Shown here piece by piece: positions 53,007 through 64,000 of a stretch of DNA of 64,000 bases. Within the stretch, counting starts at the first letter, position 1; the number at the start of each line of letters is the position of its first letter. A program made the position numbers and the translations under genes. The notes beneath the pieces are model-generated. The model was given only the letters and a program-made list of their open reading frames with translations. It had not been told where the DNA came from and did not search any database. Origin of the DNA: a bacterium (GTDB lineage: Bacteria > SZUA-79 > Acidulodesulfobacterales > Acidulodesulfobacteraceae); NCBI GenBank assembly GCA_021850985.1, contig JAJZJX010000005.1, positions 1-64,000 on the forward strand. Reading direction: 5' to 3'.

Positions 53007-53175
53007 ATTTATATTGCTTGTCGAAACAAGATTTATCGATTCTTATACTCCTGACTGCGTTTGTCGGTAAACTAAATTTTTACCAACTTTCTTCTTGCAA
53101 AAAAAACCTAAAAATGATAAAAGAATATGTTGATTTAAAACTAATTTAATTTTTTAACTTTAACCAAAATCGTAT

Positions 53176-53215
53176 CCGGTTATTAATTTGTGCTTGAAGC
53201 GTTTTACGTAACCGG
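53176..53215 (+). promoter_or_regulatory. Stem-loop in the rpsB 5' leader (candidate S2 autoregulatory element)
   Basis: CCGGTTA (53176-53182) pairs with TAACCGG (53209-53215) around a 26-nt loop, just upstream of the rpsB ribosome-binding site. Structured S2 leaders that mediate feedback control are known in other bacteria. This one is inferred from position and pairing only. The rest of 53007-53244 is AT-rich and should contain the rpsB promoter. Confidence 0.45.
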
Positions 53216-53244
53216 AGAGAAAAAAGCGCAAAAGGAGACTAAAA

Positions 53245-54063
53245 ATGCCGTTCAATTTATCGATTAAGCAGTTGCTGGAAGCCGGCGTCCATTTCGGACA
53301 CCAGACAAAAAGATGGAATCCCAAGATGAAGCCTTATATTTACGGGGCAAGAAACGGAGTTCACATAGTTGACCTTCAAAAAGCCCTGCCGTATATCGCT
53401 GCAGCCTATGAAAAACTTTACGATATCGCAAAAGAAGGCGGAACTATTCTTATAGTCGGGACTAAAAAACAGGCAAATCCCATCGTTGTAGAAGAATCTA
53501 AAAGATGCGGTATGCCGTATGTCAACGAAAGATGGCTCGGCGGTATGCTCACAAACTTTTCCACTATAAAACTTTCCATACAAAGATTGAAAGAGCTTGA
53601 ATCTCTCAAAGAATCGGAAGAATTTTCAAGGTTTACAAAAAAAGAAATGGCGAAGATGGAAAAAGAAATAGTAAAACTCCAGAAAGTTCTTAACGGTCTC
53701 AGGGATATGCATAAAATACCCGATGCCGTTTTTATAGTCGACGTGCACCATGAAATAATAGCGGCAAAAGAAGCAAAAAGGCTTGAAATACCCGTTATAG
53801 GAATTGCCGATACCAATGCCGATCCTGAACTGGTAGATTATATGATACCAGGCAACGACGATGCCATCAGGGCAATAAAGCTCATTCTTAATACTATGTC
53901 CGAAGCTATTATAGAAGGTAGAAAAGTTTATGAAGAAAAAACCGGAAAAGGGAAAGGACAGCCTCTGCCTGAAGGAGTTATAACGGAAGAAACTTTCGCC
54001 GCAGCCGTTTCGCCGCAGCCCGAAAATGCCGGACAGGCCGCGGAAGAAGATATTTCTATATAA
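53245..54063 (+). CDS. rpsB: 30S ribosomal protein S2
   Basis: The 272-aa protein has the S2 signature [20 protein letters not shown] near 14-33, VGTKKQA near 73, the coiled-coil helix pair (about 107-155) and the [19 protein letters not shown] and [28 protein letters not shown] motifs. A C-terminal acidic extension ([17 protein letters not shown]) is common in this family. It heads the rpsB-tsf-pyrH-frr-uppS-cdsA-dxr operon, with an AAAAGGAG ribosome-binding site. Confidence 0.98.
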   Translation: MPFNLSIKQLLEAGVHFGHQTKRWNPKMKPYIYGARNGVHIVDLQKALPYIAAAYEKLYDIAKEGGTILIVGTKKQANPIVVEESKRCGMPYVNERWLGGMLTNFSTIKLSIQRLKELESLKESEEFSRFTKKEMAKMEKEIVKLQKVLNGLRDMHKIPDAVFIVDVHHEIIAAKEAKRLEIPVIGIADTNADPELVDYMIPGNDDAIRAIKLILNTMSEAIIEGRKVYEEKTGKGKGQPLPEGVITEETFAAAVSPQPENAGQAAEEDISI

Positions 54064-54188
54064 ATAAAAGCAAAAAAAACTAAATAAAGGCTGCAATATT
54101 AAGCATAATAATCAACTAAAATAAGTCAAAATTATATTAAAATTATATTATTTAGTATATATATTATATATCAGGGAGGAAAAATTAA

Positions 54189-54794
54189 TTGGATAATACG
54201 CAGAATATAAGCGCAGAACTTGTTAAAAGTCTGCGCCAGATGACCGGGGCAGGTTTCGTAGATTGTAAAAACGTTTTAGTCGAAACCGGAGGCGATCTTG
54301 AAAAGGCGGTAGACGTGCTTAGAAAAAAAGGTTTGGCAAAAGCCCAGAAAAAAGCCGGCAGAGAAGCTAAGGAAGGTTTAGTATTTTCTTATATACATGC
54401 AGGCGGAAGAATAGGCGTTCTTTTAGAAATAAACTGCGAAACCGATTTTGTTGCGAGAACTAACGAATTTCAGGAGCTTGCCAAAAACATCGCAATGCAT
54501 ATTGCGGCTTCAAACCCTCTTTATATAAAAAGAGACGCAGTTCAGCCCGAAGTTATAGCTAAGGAAAAAGAGATATACAGAGAACAGCTTGCTAATATGG
54601 ATAAACCTCAGGCTGTAAAAGAAAAAATAATAGAAGGCAAACTTGAAAAATACTTTCAGGAAGTTTGTCTGCTTGAGCAGGCTTTTATAAAAGATCCGTC
54701 TAAAAATATAGCCGCCGTTATTGACAACGAGATAGCTAAATTAGGCGAAAATATCATTTTAAAAAGGTTTGTTCGTTATCAGCTTGGTGAATAA
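54189..54794 (+). CDS. tsf: Translation elongation factor Ts
   Basis: EF-Ts exchanges GDP for GTP on EF-Tu. The 201-aa protein has the UBA-like N-terminus [20 protein letters not shown], the core motif [20 protein letters not shown] near 77, and the C-terminal [12 protein letters not shown] segment. It is the short single-domain form (about 200 aa rather than about 280 in E. coli). The start is TTG, with AGGGAGG 10 nt upstream. Confidence 0.97.
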   Translation: MDNTQNISAELVKSLRQMTGAGFVDCKNVLVETGGDLEKAVDVLRKKGLAKAQKKAGREAKEGLVFSYIHAGGRIGVLLEINCETDFVARTNEFQELAKNIAMHIAASNPLYIKRDAVQPEVIAKEKEIYREQLANMDKPQAVKEKIIEGKLEKYFQEVCLLEQAFIKDPSKNIAAVIDNEIAKLGENIILKRFVRYQLGE

Positions 54795-55522
54795 TGGGTC
54801 TTAACTATAAAAGGATACTTTTAAAAGTCAGCGGCGAAGCTCTTGCCGGAGAAAGCAAGTGCGGAATAGATCCCGAGATAATCAATTTCGTATCGCAGGA
54901 GATAAAATCCGTAGTTTCCGAGGGCGCCGAGATTGCCGTAGTTATAGGCGGCGGCAATATTTTCAGGGGATTCGGAAGCTCTTCCAAAGATTTAGGGATA
55001 GAACGGACTCAAGGCGATTATATGGGCATGCTTGCAACCGTCATAAACGCCTTAGCCCTTCAGGCCAGCCTTGAAGATAACGGCGTAATTTCCAGAGTTC
55101 AGACGGCTATCGCTATGCAGCAGGTTGCTGAACCTTATATACGCCGAAGGGCATTGCGCCATTTAGAAAAAAAAAGAGTGGTTATTTTTGCGGCCGGAAC
55201 GGGCAATCCTTATTTTACTACCGATACCGCAGCATCGCTGAGGGCAATGGAAATTCATGCAGACGTTATATTGAAAGCCACGAAAATAGACGGCGTATAT
55301 ACGGAAGATCCTTTAATTAACAGGGAAGCGGTTAAGTTCGAGAGGCTTTCATATATTGACGTTTTAAATAAAAATCTAAAAGTTATGGATTCTACTTCAA
55401 TATCTTTATGTATGGACAATGCTCTGCCTATAGTCGTTTTTAATTTGCTCGGCAAAGGAAATCTTTTAAAAGTGGTTAAAGGAGAATCCATAGGAACGAT
55501 AATATCAAAGGCAAATATTTAA
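54794..55522 (+). CDS. pyrH: Uridylate kinase
   Basis: PyrH phosphorylates UMP to UDP and is allosterically controlled by GTP and UTP. The 242-aa protein has [15 protein letters not shown] near 5-19, [14 protein letters not shown] near 45-58, [16 protein letters not shown] near 72, and [17 protein letters not shown] near 134-150. The ATG overlaps the tsf stop (TAATG), so the two are translationally coupled. Confidence 0.97.
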   Translation: MGLNYKRILLKVSGEALAGESKCGIDPEIINFVSQEIKSVVSEGAEIAVVIGGGNIFRGFGSSSKDLGIERTQGDYMGMLATVINALALQASLEDNGVISRVQTAIAMQQVAEPYIRRRALRHLEKKRVVIFAAGTGNPYFTTDTAASLRAMEIHADVILKATKIDGVYTEDPLINREAVKFERLSYIDVLNKNLKVMDSTSISLCMDNALPIVVFNLLGKGNLLKVVKGESIGTIISKANI

Positions 55523-55538
55523 TTCAGGAGCTTATGTT

Positions 55539-56099
55539 ATGGACGAAAATGCATTTGTCAATGAAACAAAAACAAAAATGAGCCATGCTATAGAGGCTTA
55601 TAAGGCGGAACTTGCAAAAATAAGGACTGGCAGGGCATCTACCGGATTAATAGAAGCGGTAAACGTAGAATATTACGGTTCTGTTTCTCCTATAATAAGG
55701 CTTGCTACGATATCTATTCCCGACAGCAGGATAATAACTATAAATCCGTGGGACGCAGGTTCTCTTCCTGCCATTGAAAAAGCAATACAAAAATACGACC
55801 CTTCATTAAATCCGTCAAACGACGGGAAAAGCATAAGTATAATAATACCGGCCTTAACTCAGGAAAGAAGGAAAGAAATAACAAAACAGGTCGGTAAGCT
55901 ATCCGAATCTATAAAACAGGAAATCAGAAATTTCAGGAGACTTGCTAACGAAAAGATAAAATCTTCCGAAAAATCTAAGGATATATCGGAAGACCAGTCT
56001 TTTAAAATTCAAAAAAAAGTGCAGGATTTGACGGATAATTTTATTAAAGAAATAGACGAAATTACAAAGCGTAAAGAAAAAGAAATATCAGAGGTATGA
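55539..56099 (+). CDS. frr: Ribosome recycling factor
   Basis: RRF splits post-termination ribosomes with EF-G. The 186-aa protein has the KIRTGRASTGLIEAVNVEYY start region (about 27-46), IRLATISIPDSRIITINPWD near 52 and the helical ending with QKKVQDLTDNFIKEIDEI near 157-174. Length fits the family. The stop overlaps the uppS start by 4 bp. Confidence 0.97.
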   Translation: MDENAFVNETKTKMSHAIEAYKAELAKIRTGRASTGLIEAVNVEYYGSVSPIIRLATISIPDSRIITINPWDAGSLPAIEKAIQKYDPSLNPSNDGKSISIIIPALTQERRKEITKQVGKLSESIKQEIRNFRRLANEKIKSSEKSKDISEDQSFKIQKKVQDLTDNFIKEIDEITKRKEKEISEV

Positions 56100-56803
56100 T
56101 TTTTAAAAATCTTCCCGGACATATCGCTATTATTATGGACGGAAACGGCAGATGGGCTAAAAAAAGAAATTTAGACAGAATTTACGGTCATGCCGAAGGA
56201 ATAAAATCTTTAAAATCAGTCGTAAAAGGCGTAATGTATTATAAAATTAAATATCTTACGGCTTATGCTTTTTCGTCTGAAAACTGGCAGAGACCCGAAG
56301 AAGAAGTAGATTATTTAATGGATCTTCTTGAGCAATATATAGAAATAGAACTTCCTTATCTTATAAAAAATAAAATCAGGCTTAATTTTATCGGAAATTT
56401 AGAAAAACTGCCGGAAAAATCAAAAACGGCTGTGTTAAGGGCGGTAGATAAAACAAAAAACGGTTCTGAACTGACTTTGACGCTTGCGATAAGTTACGGC
56501 TCCAAGGAAGAAATATTAAATGCCGTTAGAAAAATATCTGAAGACGTTAAAAAAAAATCAATAGATTTAAACGATATAAACAGTCAACTTTTTTCTAATT
56601 ATCTTTATACGGCAGGCATTCCCGATCCGGACCTTATAATAAGAACGAGCGGCGAAGAAAGGATGTCTAATTTTATGCTTTATCAGGCAGCTTATGCAGA
56701 GCTTTATTTCACAAAAACATTATGGCCTGATTTTAGAAGGAAAAATTTAATAATTGCATTAAAAAATTACGAAAAAAGGTCAAGGCGTTTTGGAAAAACC
56801 TAA
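56096..56803 (+). CDS. uppS: Isoprenyl transferase (undecaprenyl diphosphate synthase)
   Basis: UppS extends farnesyl diphosphate with isopentenyl diphosphate to make the undecaprenyl carrier lipid for peptidoglycan and polysaccharides. The 235-aa protein has HIAIIMDGNGRWAKKRNL near 9-26, YGHAEGIKSLK, YAFSSENWQRP near 57-67, and the C-terminal DPDLIIRTSGEERMSNFML near 181. It overlaps frr by 4 bp and cdsA by 14 bp. Confidence 0.97.
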   Translation: MIFKNLPGHIAIIMDGNGRWAKKRNLDRIYGHAEGIKSLKSVVKGVMYYKIKYLTAYAFSSENWQRPEEEVDYLMDLLEQYIEIELPYLIKNKIRLNFIGNLEKLPEKSKTAVLRAVDKTKNGSELTLTLAISYGSKEEILNAVRKISEDVKKKSIDLNDINSQLFSNYLYTAGIPDPDLIIRTSGEERMSNFMLYQAAYAELYFTKTLWPDFRRKNLIIALKNYEKRSRRFGKT

Positions 56804-57602
56804 TTTCGACCCTAAAAGATTTATATTCGGCATAATATTCGGCATAATTATAATTTTATCTATCTTTCTGCTGAATATATATGAATTTTTCATAGTATCC
56901 GCCGTTATGACTGCGCTTTCGGTTTACGAAATATATTCTATTTTTGATCTGCCGGAATATAAATACTTTATACTCCCCGAATTGCTTGCTATTTTAACCT
57001 CATTCTCTTTTGCTTTTTTAAAAAGCGGCGCTTTCATATTTATTTTATTTTTTTCCGTTTTTTTAATTTTTTTAAAAAACGTGCTTACTTTTAAGAAAGA
57101 TTTTGGGAAAACCTTATTTATAGATCTGTTTTCTATAATTTATACGGGCTTTCTAATATCTTTCCTCGTTAAAATTTTTGAAATTCCGGGCGGCAGACTC
57201 CTAATATTGCTTTTGTTTATTCTGGTATGGGCATCAGATATTTTTGCTTATTACGGCGGCAGGCATTTCGGGAAGCACAAGCTTATCCCGTCTCTAAGCC
57301 CTAAAAAAACCGTAGAAGGGGCGGTCATAGGTTTTTTAGCCGCCGTCTTTACCGCACTCATATTTAGAATATTTATAAAAGAGTATCAGCAGTTTACCGT
57401 GATTTCATTTATAATTTTGTCTTCCATCGCCGTAATAGCTGGAATGTATGGCGATTTAACCGAGTCTTTAATTAAAAGGATGGGCGGGAAAAAGGATTCA
57501 GGGACTTTAATTCCGGGTCACGGCGGTATTTTAGACAGAATAGACAGCCTGATTCTTGCCGCCCCGTTTTTTTACTATATTTCGGTTTTTTGTTTAAAAT
57601 AA
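56790..57602 (+). CDS. cdsA: Phosphatidate cytidylyltransferase
   Basis: CdsA makes CDP-diacylglycerol, the precursor of acidic and zwitterionic phospholipids. The 270-aa protein has about 8 membrane helices and the family signature LSPKKTVEGAVIGFLAAVFT near 171-190, then GDLTESLIKRMGGKKDSGTLIPGHGGILDRIDSL near 217-250. It overlaps uppS by 14 bp and is part of the same operon. Confidence 0.95.
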   Translation: MEKPNFDPKRFIFGIIFGIIIILSIFLLNIYEFFIVSAVMTALSVYEIYSIFDLPEYKYFILPELLAILTSFSFAFLKSGAFIFILFFSVFLIFLKNVLTFKKDFGKTLFIDLFSIIYTGFLISFLVKIFEIPGGRLLILLLFILVWASDIFAYYGGRHFGKHKLIPSLSPKKTVEGAVIGFLAAVFTALIFRIFIKEYQQFTVISFIILSSIAVIAGMYGDLTESLIKRMGGKKDSGTLIPGHGGILDRIDSLILAAPFFYYISVFCLK

Positions 57603-57631
57603 AATAAAAATAAATATATATTATATATATT

Positions 57632-58795
57632 ATGCGAAATATATTTCTTGCCGGTTCTACCGGTTCTATAGGCAGAAATGCAGTAAACGTAGCAGCGTCA
57701 TATCCGGATTTCCTTGCCGTAAAAGGTATTGCGGCGGGGCATTTTACGCAGGAATTAAAAGAACAGGTTGTAAAGTTAAAACCGGCATACTGCGTTCTTT
57801 CTTCAAAAACGGAATGCGCTAAGGCTAAAGAAGGTTTAAAAAACGTCAAAGGCGTTAAGACGAAATTGATTTTCGGCGAAGAAGGACTGCATGAAGCGGT
57901 TTCCGACGGCTTATTCGACGTTGTATTGAACGCTATAAGCGGTTCCGCGGGGCTTTTGCTTTCTTATAGGAGCCTTGCGTCGGGCAAAGACCTTGCGCTT
58001 GCGAATAAAGAATCCATGGTTATGGCAGGCAATATTCTGAATAAAACGGCTAAAAAGCATAAAGCCAAAATAATTCCGGTAGATTCAGAACATTCTGCTC
58101 TGTTTCAGTGCCTTAAAAGCGGAGTTAAGCAGGACGTCAAAAAATTAATCCTTACGGCGTCGGGAGGACCTTTTTACGACAAGGGCAAAAATTATTTCAA
58201 TAAAATAACCGTCGATATGGCATTAAATCATCCTAAATGGAAGATGGGGAAAAAAATAACGATAGATTCCTCCACGCTCGCCAATAAAGGTCTTGAAATA
58301 ATAGAAGCTTCTTTTTTATTCGGTTTTAAGGAGGATAAAATAGATGTCGTTATACATCCTCAGGCGGTAGTTCATTCGATGGTTGAATTTATGGACGGCT
58401 CCGTTATAGCGCAGATGGGAGATGCCGATATGAAAGGTCCAATAGGTTATGCCCTGTCTTATCCTCGCCGTTTTCATAACCTCATGAAACCGATAGATTT
58501 AACCGAAATTGCAAAACTGGAGTTTTTTGCGCCTGATGACGAAAAGTTTCCTTTTTTAAATATTGCAAGAAGTTCTTTGCGGGAAGGAAAGAGCATGCCG
58601 GCGGTTTTTTGCGAATCTAACGAGATTTTCGTTAATTCCTTTCTTAATCGAAAAATATCTTTTAATGAAATTGCCCAAAACGTAGAATCGGTAATGCAAA
58701 AACACAAACCTTTCGAATTAGAAACAATAGAAGACGTCATAGAAGCGAAAAAGCAAGCCGAATATCTTTCAAAAAACCTCATTTCCGGTATTTAG
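57632..58795 (+). CDS. dxr: 1-deoxy-D-xylulose-5-phosphate reductoisomerase
   Basis: Dxr (IspC) converts DXP to MEP, committing carbon to isoprenoids via the MEP pathway. The 387-aa protein has the NADPH-binding AGSTGSIGRNA near 6, ALANKESMVMAG near 118, the metal/substrate motif PVDSEHSALFQCLK near 143, LTASGGPF near 165, and HPKWKMGKKITIDSSTLANKG near 191. It closes the operon; rseP, the usual next gene, is not found here. Confidence 0.96.
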   Translation: MRNIFLAGSTGSIGRNAVNVAASYPDFLAVKGIAAGHFTQELKEQVVKLKPAYCVLSSKTECAKAKEGLKNVKGVKTKLIFGEEGLHEAVSDGLFDVVLNAISGSAGLLLSYRSLASGKDLALANKESMVMAGNILNKTAKKHKAKIIPVDSEHSALFQCLKSGVKQDVKKLILTASGGPFYDKGKNYFNKITVDMALNHPKWKMGKKITIDSSTLANKGLEIIEASFLFGFKEDKIDVVIHPQAVVHSMVEFMDGSVIAQMGDADMKGPIGYALSYPRRFHNLMKPIDLTEIAKLEFFAPDDEKFPFLNIARSSLREGKSMPAVFCESNEIFVNSFLNRKISFNEIAQNVESVMQKHKPFELETIEDVIEAKKQAEYLSKNLISGI

Positions 58796-58924
58796 CGTCC
58801 AAGTTGCGAAAAAAATCTGCAAAAAAAATCCCGACTTTTCTGCAAAATTGTTATATAATATACTACTAAACAATCAAACTAAAAAATAAATTTAAAAATT
58901 AAATATGAACCGGCTGGAGGATTT

Positions 58925-59437
58925 ATGATAATAGAATCTTATATGGGTAAATATCCCAAGATAGACGAAACGGTCTATATGTCTCAAAACGTCGTAATAG
59001 TCGGCGACGTGGAAATAGAAAGGGGCTGTAGCATATGGTACGGTTCGGTTATCAGGGGCGACGTGCATTACATTAAAATAGGCGAAAATACAAACGTTCA
59101 GGATAACAGCGTTCTACACGTCCAGCATGATACCGGTCCGTTGATAATAGGCAGAGGCGTTACGATAGGGCACAACGTCAATCTTCACGGGTGCGAAATA
59201 GGCGATAACTGTCTTATAGGAATAGGAGCCATAGTTTTAACCGGAGCAAAAATCGGAAAAAACTGCATAATCGCCGCCGGCGCTCTTATTAAAGAAAATG
59301 CGGTGATACCCGAAGGTTCTTTGGTAGCGGGACTGCCGGGCGTAATCAAAAAAAATCTGAGCGAAAAAGAGATAGATTCGATAAGGGAGTCTGCGAATAA
59401 TTACGTTAAATACGTTAAAAATTATAGGGGAGAATAG
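58925..59437 (+). CDS. Gamma-class carbonic anhydrase family protein
   Basis: The 170-aa protein is a left-handed beta-helix of hexapeptide repeats. It has the gamma-CA features IWYGSVIRGDVHYIKIGENT near 37-56, the metal histidines in VLHVQHDTGPLIIGRGVTIGHNVNLHGC near 64-91, and a C-terminal helix. Such proteins may have carbonic anhydrase activity or act as acyl carriers of unknown substrate. A GGAGG ribosome-binding site precedes the start. The ppx/gppA gene begins 1 bp after it ends. Confidence 0.85.
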   Translation: MIIESYMGKYPKIDETVYMSQNVVIVGDVEIERGCSIWYGSVIRGDVHYIKIGENTNVQDNSVLHVQHDTGPLIIGRGVTIGHNVNLHGCEIGDNCLIGIGAIVLTGAKIGKNCIIAAGALIKENAVIPEGSLVAGLPGVIKKNLSEKEIDSIRESANNYVKYVKNYRGE

Positions 59438-59438
59438 A

Positions 59439-60452
59439 TTGGTTTTAAACTCCGTCTCAGACGACAAATTTAAAGCTTCAATAGATATCGGCACTAATAC
59501 TATAAGATGTCTTGTAATAGGGCCGAATAGCAATTTTTTAAGCCCCGATTGCGTGGATATGAAAATTATCAGGCTGGGCGAAAATTTTAAAAAAGAAGGA
59601 GTAATTACCCAAAATTCGATAAACAGGCTTAAAGATGCTTTAAAGGTTTATTTGGAAAAAATTAAAAATTACGGAATAAAGCCGGAGAATGTAGTCATAA
59701 CCGGCACAAGCGTATTAAGGGATGCTCCCAATGCTAAAGACATAAAGGATGCAATTTTTAACGAATTCGGATTTAAACTTGAAATTATTAGCGGCGAAAA
59801 AGAGGCTTTAATAACTTTAAAAGGAATTTCCAATTGTTTTAACGGTATTAACGAATTTTATTCCATAGACATAGGGGGCGGCTCTACCGAATACGTCTGC
59901 GTTAAAAACGGGTCGCCTTTGTGGAAATACAGTCTGAATATGGGAGTAGTGCATCTTACGGAAGAAATTATTAAAACCGACCCAGTGTCTGAAGAAAATT
60001 TAAAGGAATTAGAAAGCCGAATAGAGCAAAAATTAAATTTTTTAAAAACCAAAATTAAAGAAACCGGCTACATTTTTAAAACTGAATCGGCAACAACGCA
60101 AACTGGCTCAGCAAAGTCAACTATGTCAGCAACGCAAACTATGTCAACAATGCCAAAACTTTTTGGAACTGCCGGAACATCGACTACCATTGCGATGGTC
60201 GATTTAAATATGAAAAGCTATGACAGGCTTAAAGTGCACGGTTATTTCGTTAGCAGAGAAAAAACCGCCGAAATTTACAAAAGATTTGCCGCTTCAAAAA
60301 TATCCGACAGGCTGAAAATTGCCGGCGTTGAAGCCGGAAGGGAAGACCTTGTTCTTGCCGGAGCGGCAATAATGTTAAAGAGTATGGATTTTTTTGAAGT
60401 TTCCGGTTTTACCGTTTCGGAATGCGGACTGCTGGAAGGACTTATAAGTTAA
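59439..60452 (+). CDS. Ppx/GppA exopolyphosphatase family protein
   Basis: The 337-aa protein has the actin-like ATPase fold of Ppx/GppA enzymes: ASIDIGTNTIRCLVIGP near 10-26, ITGTSVLRDAPNAKDI, YSIDIGGGSTEYVCV near 140-154, LNMGVVHLTEEI near 166 and GTAGTSTTIAMVDL near 246. Members hydrolyse polyphosphate or pppGpp. About 25 residues of low-complexity Ser/Thr/Ala/Met sequence (TESATTQTGSAKSTMSATQT) are inserted just before the GTAGT motif (near 215-240), unlike usual family members. It lacks the extra C-terminal HD domain. Confidence 0.85.
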   Translation: MVLNSVSDDKFKASIDIGTNTIRCLVIGPNSNFLSPDCVDMKIIRLGENFKKEGVITQNSINRLKDALKVYLEKIKNYGIKPENVVITGTSVLRDAPNAKDIKDAIFNEFGFKLEIISGEKEALITLKGISNCFNGINEFYSIDIGGGSTEYVCVKNGSPLWKYSLNMGVVHLTEEIIKTDPVSEENLKELESRIEQKLNFLKTKIKETGYIFKTESATTQTGSAKSTMSATQTMSTMPKLFGTAGTSTTIAMVDLNMKSYDRLKVHGYFVSREKTAEIYKRFAASKISDRLKIAGVEAGREDLVLAGAAIMLKSMDFFEVSGFTVSECGLLEGLIS

Positions 60453-60459
60453 ATAATAA

Positions 60460-61932
<1,473 letters not shown>

Positions 61933-61938
61933 TATATA

Positions 61939-63498
61939 ATGGGAATAAATTCTAATTTTAATTCAAATTCTAAAATACTGATTATAGACTTCGGATCTCA
62001 ATATACGCAGCTTATTGCAAGAAAAATAAGAGAAAGCAATGTTTATTGCGAGATATATCCTTATAATTCGCCGTTAAGCAAAATTAAAGAATACGGCGCA
62101 GACGCAATTATACTTTCAGGCGGACCGTCTTCGGTTTACGATAAAAACGCTCCCGTAATTTCTAAAGATTTATTTAAATTAAACGTTCCTTTTTTAGGCA
62201 TATGCTACGGTATGCAGATTATGGCGCATCTTCTCGGCGGAGAAGTCAAGCCGGCTAAAAACCGCGAATACGGTCATTCTAAACTTGAAATACTTAATAA
62301 GAGCAACCTTTTAAACGGATGCGGCAAATCTAGCTTGGTATGGATGAGCCACGGCGACGTCATAGTGAAAATTCCCAAAGGCTTTAAAATAACGGCTCAG
62401 ACGGAAACATGCGATACGGCGGCATTTGAAAATTTGGAAAAAAAATTTTACGGACTGCAGTTTCATCCGGAAGTAGTCCATACCGAATGCGGAACCGATA
62501 TATTAAATAATTTTTTGTTTAAAATAGCGGGCGTTAAAGGCGACTGGAAACTTGAAGATTTTATATCCGATAAAGTTGCGGAAATTAAGGAAAAAACCGG
62601 CGGAGCAAAAGCTATATGCGCTCTTTCCGGAGGGGTCGATTCTACGGTAGCGGCGGTTATAACTAACAGGGCTATCGGCGGCAATCTTAAATGCATATTC
62701 GTCGATAACGGACTTTTAAGGGAATCGGAAGCGAAATCGGTTATGAAGTATTATAAGGGAAATCTTAATCTTAACGTAAAATTAGTCAACGCTTCGGCTT
62801 TATTTTTAAAAGAGCTTAAAAGCGTTACCGATCCTGAAAAAAAACGTAAAATTATAGGCAGGCTTTTTATAGAAATATTCGAAAAAGAAGCGAAAAAGAT
62901 TAAAGACGTGAATTTTTTGGTGCAGGGAACGCTTTATCCGGACGTAATTGAATCCGTTAAAGTGTTCGGAGCTTCAAGCGTAATAAAAAGCCATCACAAC
63001 GTCGGCGGTCTTCCAAAAAAATTAAATCTAAAATTAATAGAACCTTTAAGAGAATTATTTAAAGACGAAGTCCGCGTTATCGGCAAAAAATTAGGAATTC
63101 CTGAAGAAATAATTAACAGGCAGCCGTTCCCGGGTCCGGGGTTAGCTATAAGAATAATAGGGGCGGTTGACAAAAAAAATCTCGATATTTTAAAGAAAGC
63201 CGACGCTATAGTTACTCAGGAAATAAAAGCGGCGGGATTATACGAAAAAATTTGGCAGTCTTTTCCGGTACTCGTGCCGGTAAAAACGGTAGGCGTAATG
63301 GGGGATAAAAGAAGTTACGAATCTGTAGTGGCTCTTCGCGCGGTAACTTCCGTGGACGGAATGACCGCCGACTTCGCAAAGTTGGATTACGATATATTAA
63401 GAGCTTGTTCTTCAAGGATAATTTCCGAAATTAAAGGCGTTAACAGGGTGGTTTACGATATCACTTCAAAACCGCCTTCGACTATAGAATGGGAATAA
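61939..63498 (+). CDS. guaA: GMP synthase (glutamine-hydrolysing)
   Basis: GuaA converts XMP to GMP. The 519-aa protein has the class I glutamine amidotransferase triad (GICYGMQIM near 89, FHPEVVHT near 175), the ATP-pyrophosphatase P-loop [12 protein letters not shown] near 231-242, [11 protein letters not shown] near 330 and the C-terminal dimerisation domain [15 protein letters not shown] near 394. It forms a bicistron with guaB. Confidence 0.97.
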   Translation: MGINSNFNSNSKILIIDFGSQYTQLIARKIRESNVYCEIYPYNSPLSKIKEYGADAIILSGGPSSVYDKNAPVISKDLFKLNVPFLGICYGMQIMAHLLGGEVKPAKNREYGHSKLEILNKSNLLNGCGKSSLVWMSHGDVIVKIPKGFKITAQTETCDTAAFENLEKKFYGLQFHPEVVHTECGTDILNNFLFKIAGVKGDWKLEDFISDKVAEIKEKTGGAKAICALSGGVDSTVAAVITNRAIGGNLKCIFVDNGLLRESEAKSVMKYYKGNLNLNVKLVNASALFLKELKSVTDPEKKRKIIGRLFIEIFEKEAKKIKDVNFLVQGTLYPDVIESVKVFGASSVIKSHHNVGGLPKKLNLKLIEPLRELFKDEVRVIGKKLGIPEEIINRQPFPGPGLAIRIIGAVDKKNLDILKKADAIVTQEIKAAGLYEKIWQSFPVLVPVKTVGVMGDKRSYESVVALRAVTSVDGMTADFAKLDYDILRACSSRIISEIKGVNRVVYDITSKPPSTIEWE

Positions 63499-63543
63499 AG
63501 TAAAGTAAAGTAAACAAAAACATAATATATAACAATAATATAA

Positions 63544-63633
63544 GGAAAAGGTATCAGATTTTATTTTTTTGCATACAAATAACGTCAATTAACAAAAAAA
63601 ATATTTGCAAAAAATTAATCTGACACCTTTTCC
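63544..63633. repeat. Family A inverted repeat (GGTGTCAGATT element)
   Basis: The arms are GGAAAAGGTATCAGATT (one mismatch) and AATCTGACACCTTTTCC, with the same internal TTTTTTTGCA and TTTGCAAAAAATT stretches as the copy at 45141-45227. It lies between guaA and dnaE, with no T-tract to suggest a simple terminator. Confidence 0.85.
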
Positions 63634-63675
63634 GAATGGGAATAAAAATAGTAATAAAAACGGAGTAAGTTTATA

Positions 63676-64000
63676 ATGAGCGATTTTGTTCATCTACATC
63701 TTCATTCGCATTACAGTCTTTTAGACGGCGCAATTAAAATAGACGATATAGTAAATAAAGCTATAGAATTCAATATGCCTGCCGTTGCGGTAACCGATCA
63801 CGGAAATATGTTCGGGGCGATAGAATTTTACGAAAAAGCCGTTAAAAAAGGCGTAAAACCTATAATAGGATGCGAAATGTATATTTCTAAATCCGATATG
63901 AAGCTTAAAAACGCAAACGAAAAATTTTATAATCACCTTATTCTTCTTGCAAAAAACGATACCGGTTATCAAAATCTTTCCAAATTAGTTTCTATGTCCT
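63676..64000 (+). CDS. dnaE: DNA polymerase III alpha subunit, N-terminus (truncated by window edge)
   Basis: The first 108 codons read [20 protein letters not shown], then [20 protein letters not shown] and PIIGCEMYI. This is the PHP domain of the replicative polymerase alpha subunit, with the HxHSxYSLLDG and TDHGNM metal-binding motifs. ACGGAG about 11 nt upstream serves as ribosome-binding site. The gene continues beyond the window; the ORF track does not list it because it has no stop here. Confidence 0.93.
   Translation, partial: MSDFVHLHLHSHYSLLDGAIKIDDIVNKAIEFNMPAVAVTDHGNMFGAIEFYEKAVKKGVKPIIGCEMYISKSDMKLKNANEKFYNHLILLAKNDTGYQNLSKLVSMS

Noticed and set aside
54859-55074. Arginine-rich 71-aa ORF in pyrH
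   Set aside because: Frame-shifted shadow of pyrH.

Overview
The window is an AT-rich stretch (clearly well under 45% GC by eye) of a Gram-negative bacterial chromosome. A Tol envelope cluster, a TolC-independent set of outer-membrane-type lipoproteins, a B12-dependent class II ribonucleotide reductase, hemerythrin/DUF2249 proteins and the rpsB-tsf-pyrH-frr-uppS-cdsA-dxr order suggest an anaerobic or microaerobic deltaproteobacterial-grade organism. The Desulfobacterota / Acidulodesulfobacterales (Sva0485) type is my guess, not something the sequence proves.

Layout. 1-1.4 kb: remnant of an integrated element (excisionase-like HTH gene, integrase stub) ending in tRNA-Lys(CTT). 1.8-5.5 kb: phosphoribosyltransferase, MIP18-type Fe-S factor, a polytopic NnrS/heme-copper-like protein, and convergent DUF2249 and hemerythrin genes. 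5.8-8.3 kb: nrdJ on the minus strand under a promoter carrying two NrdR-like boxes. 8.4-12.8 kb: tolQ-tolR-tolA/tonB-tolB-cpoB without pal. 12.8-20.4 kb: tsaD, rsmA, glpK, a TPR protein, a nucleotidyltransferase, panD, an amidohydrolase, panC. 20.5-29.3 kb: a glycogen/alpha-glucan block of DUF4912, three consecutive GH57 enzymes and glgA. 29.3-32.1 kb: O-antigen ligase-like and polyprenyl sugar-phosphate transferase genes. 32.3-45.0 kb: acnA, nadK, recN, argA-like, rhodanese, PPDK regulator, pmbA, secA, argJ, polysaccharide deacetylase. 45.4-53.0 kb: a CRISPR-Cas region. 53.2-64.0 kb: translation/lipid/isoprenoid operon, gamma carbonic anhydrase, ppx/gppA, guaB-guaA and the start of dnaE.

The most interesting region is 45.4-53.0 kb. 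It retains cas6, cas1, two different tandem cas2 genes and a 20-repeat array whose repeats end in ATTGCGAC, the 8-nt crRNA handle known from Thermus type III complexes. Its effector genes are gone. A 35-codon stub matching the Cmr1 N-terminus and a 44-codon stub matching the N-terminus of DUF1887 CARF nucleases (Card1/Can2) lie between cas6 and a RelBE-type toxin-antitoxin pair. Two spacers overlap by 19 nt, two spacers are antisense to apparent ribosome-binding-site/start-codon regions, and the array is split by about 2.1 kb of gene fragments plus a second, nucleotidyltransferase-type toxin-antitoxin-like pair before ending in a degenerate repeat. I read this as an adaptation/processing module left after loss of a type III-B effector cassette. 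It may serve an effector encoded elsewhere.

Several short palindromic repeat families (GGTGTCAGATT elements, GGGGACAGAATT palindromes, CCCCTCCTT double hairpins, CATTGCG repeats) are scattered between genes, in one case nested in each other.
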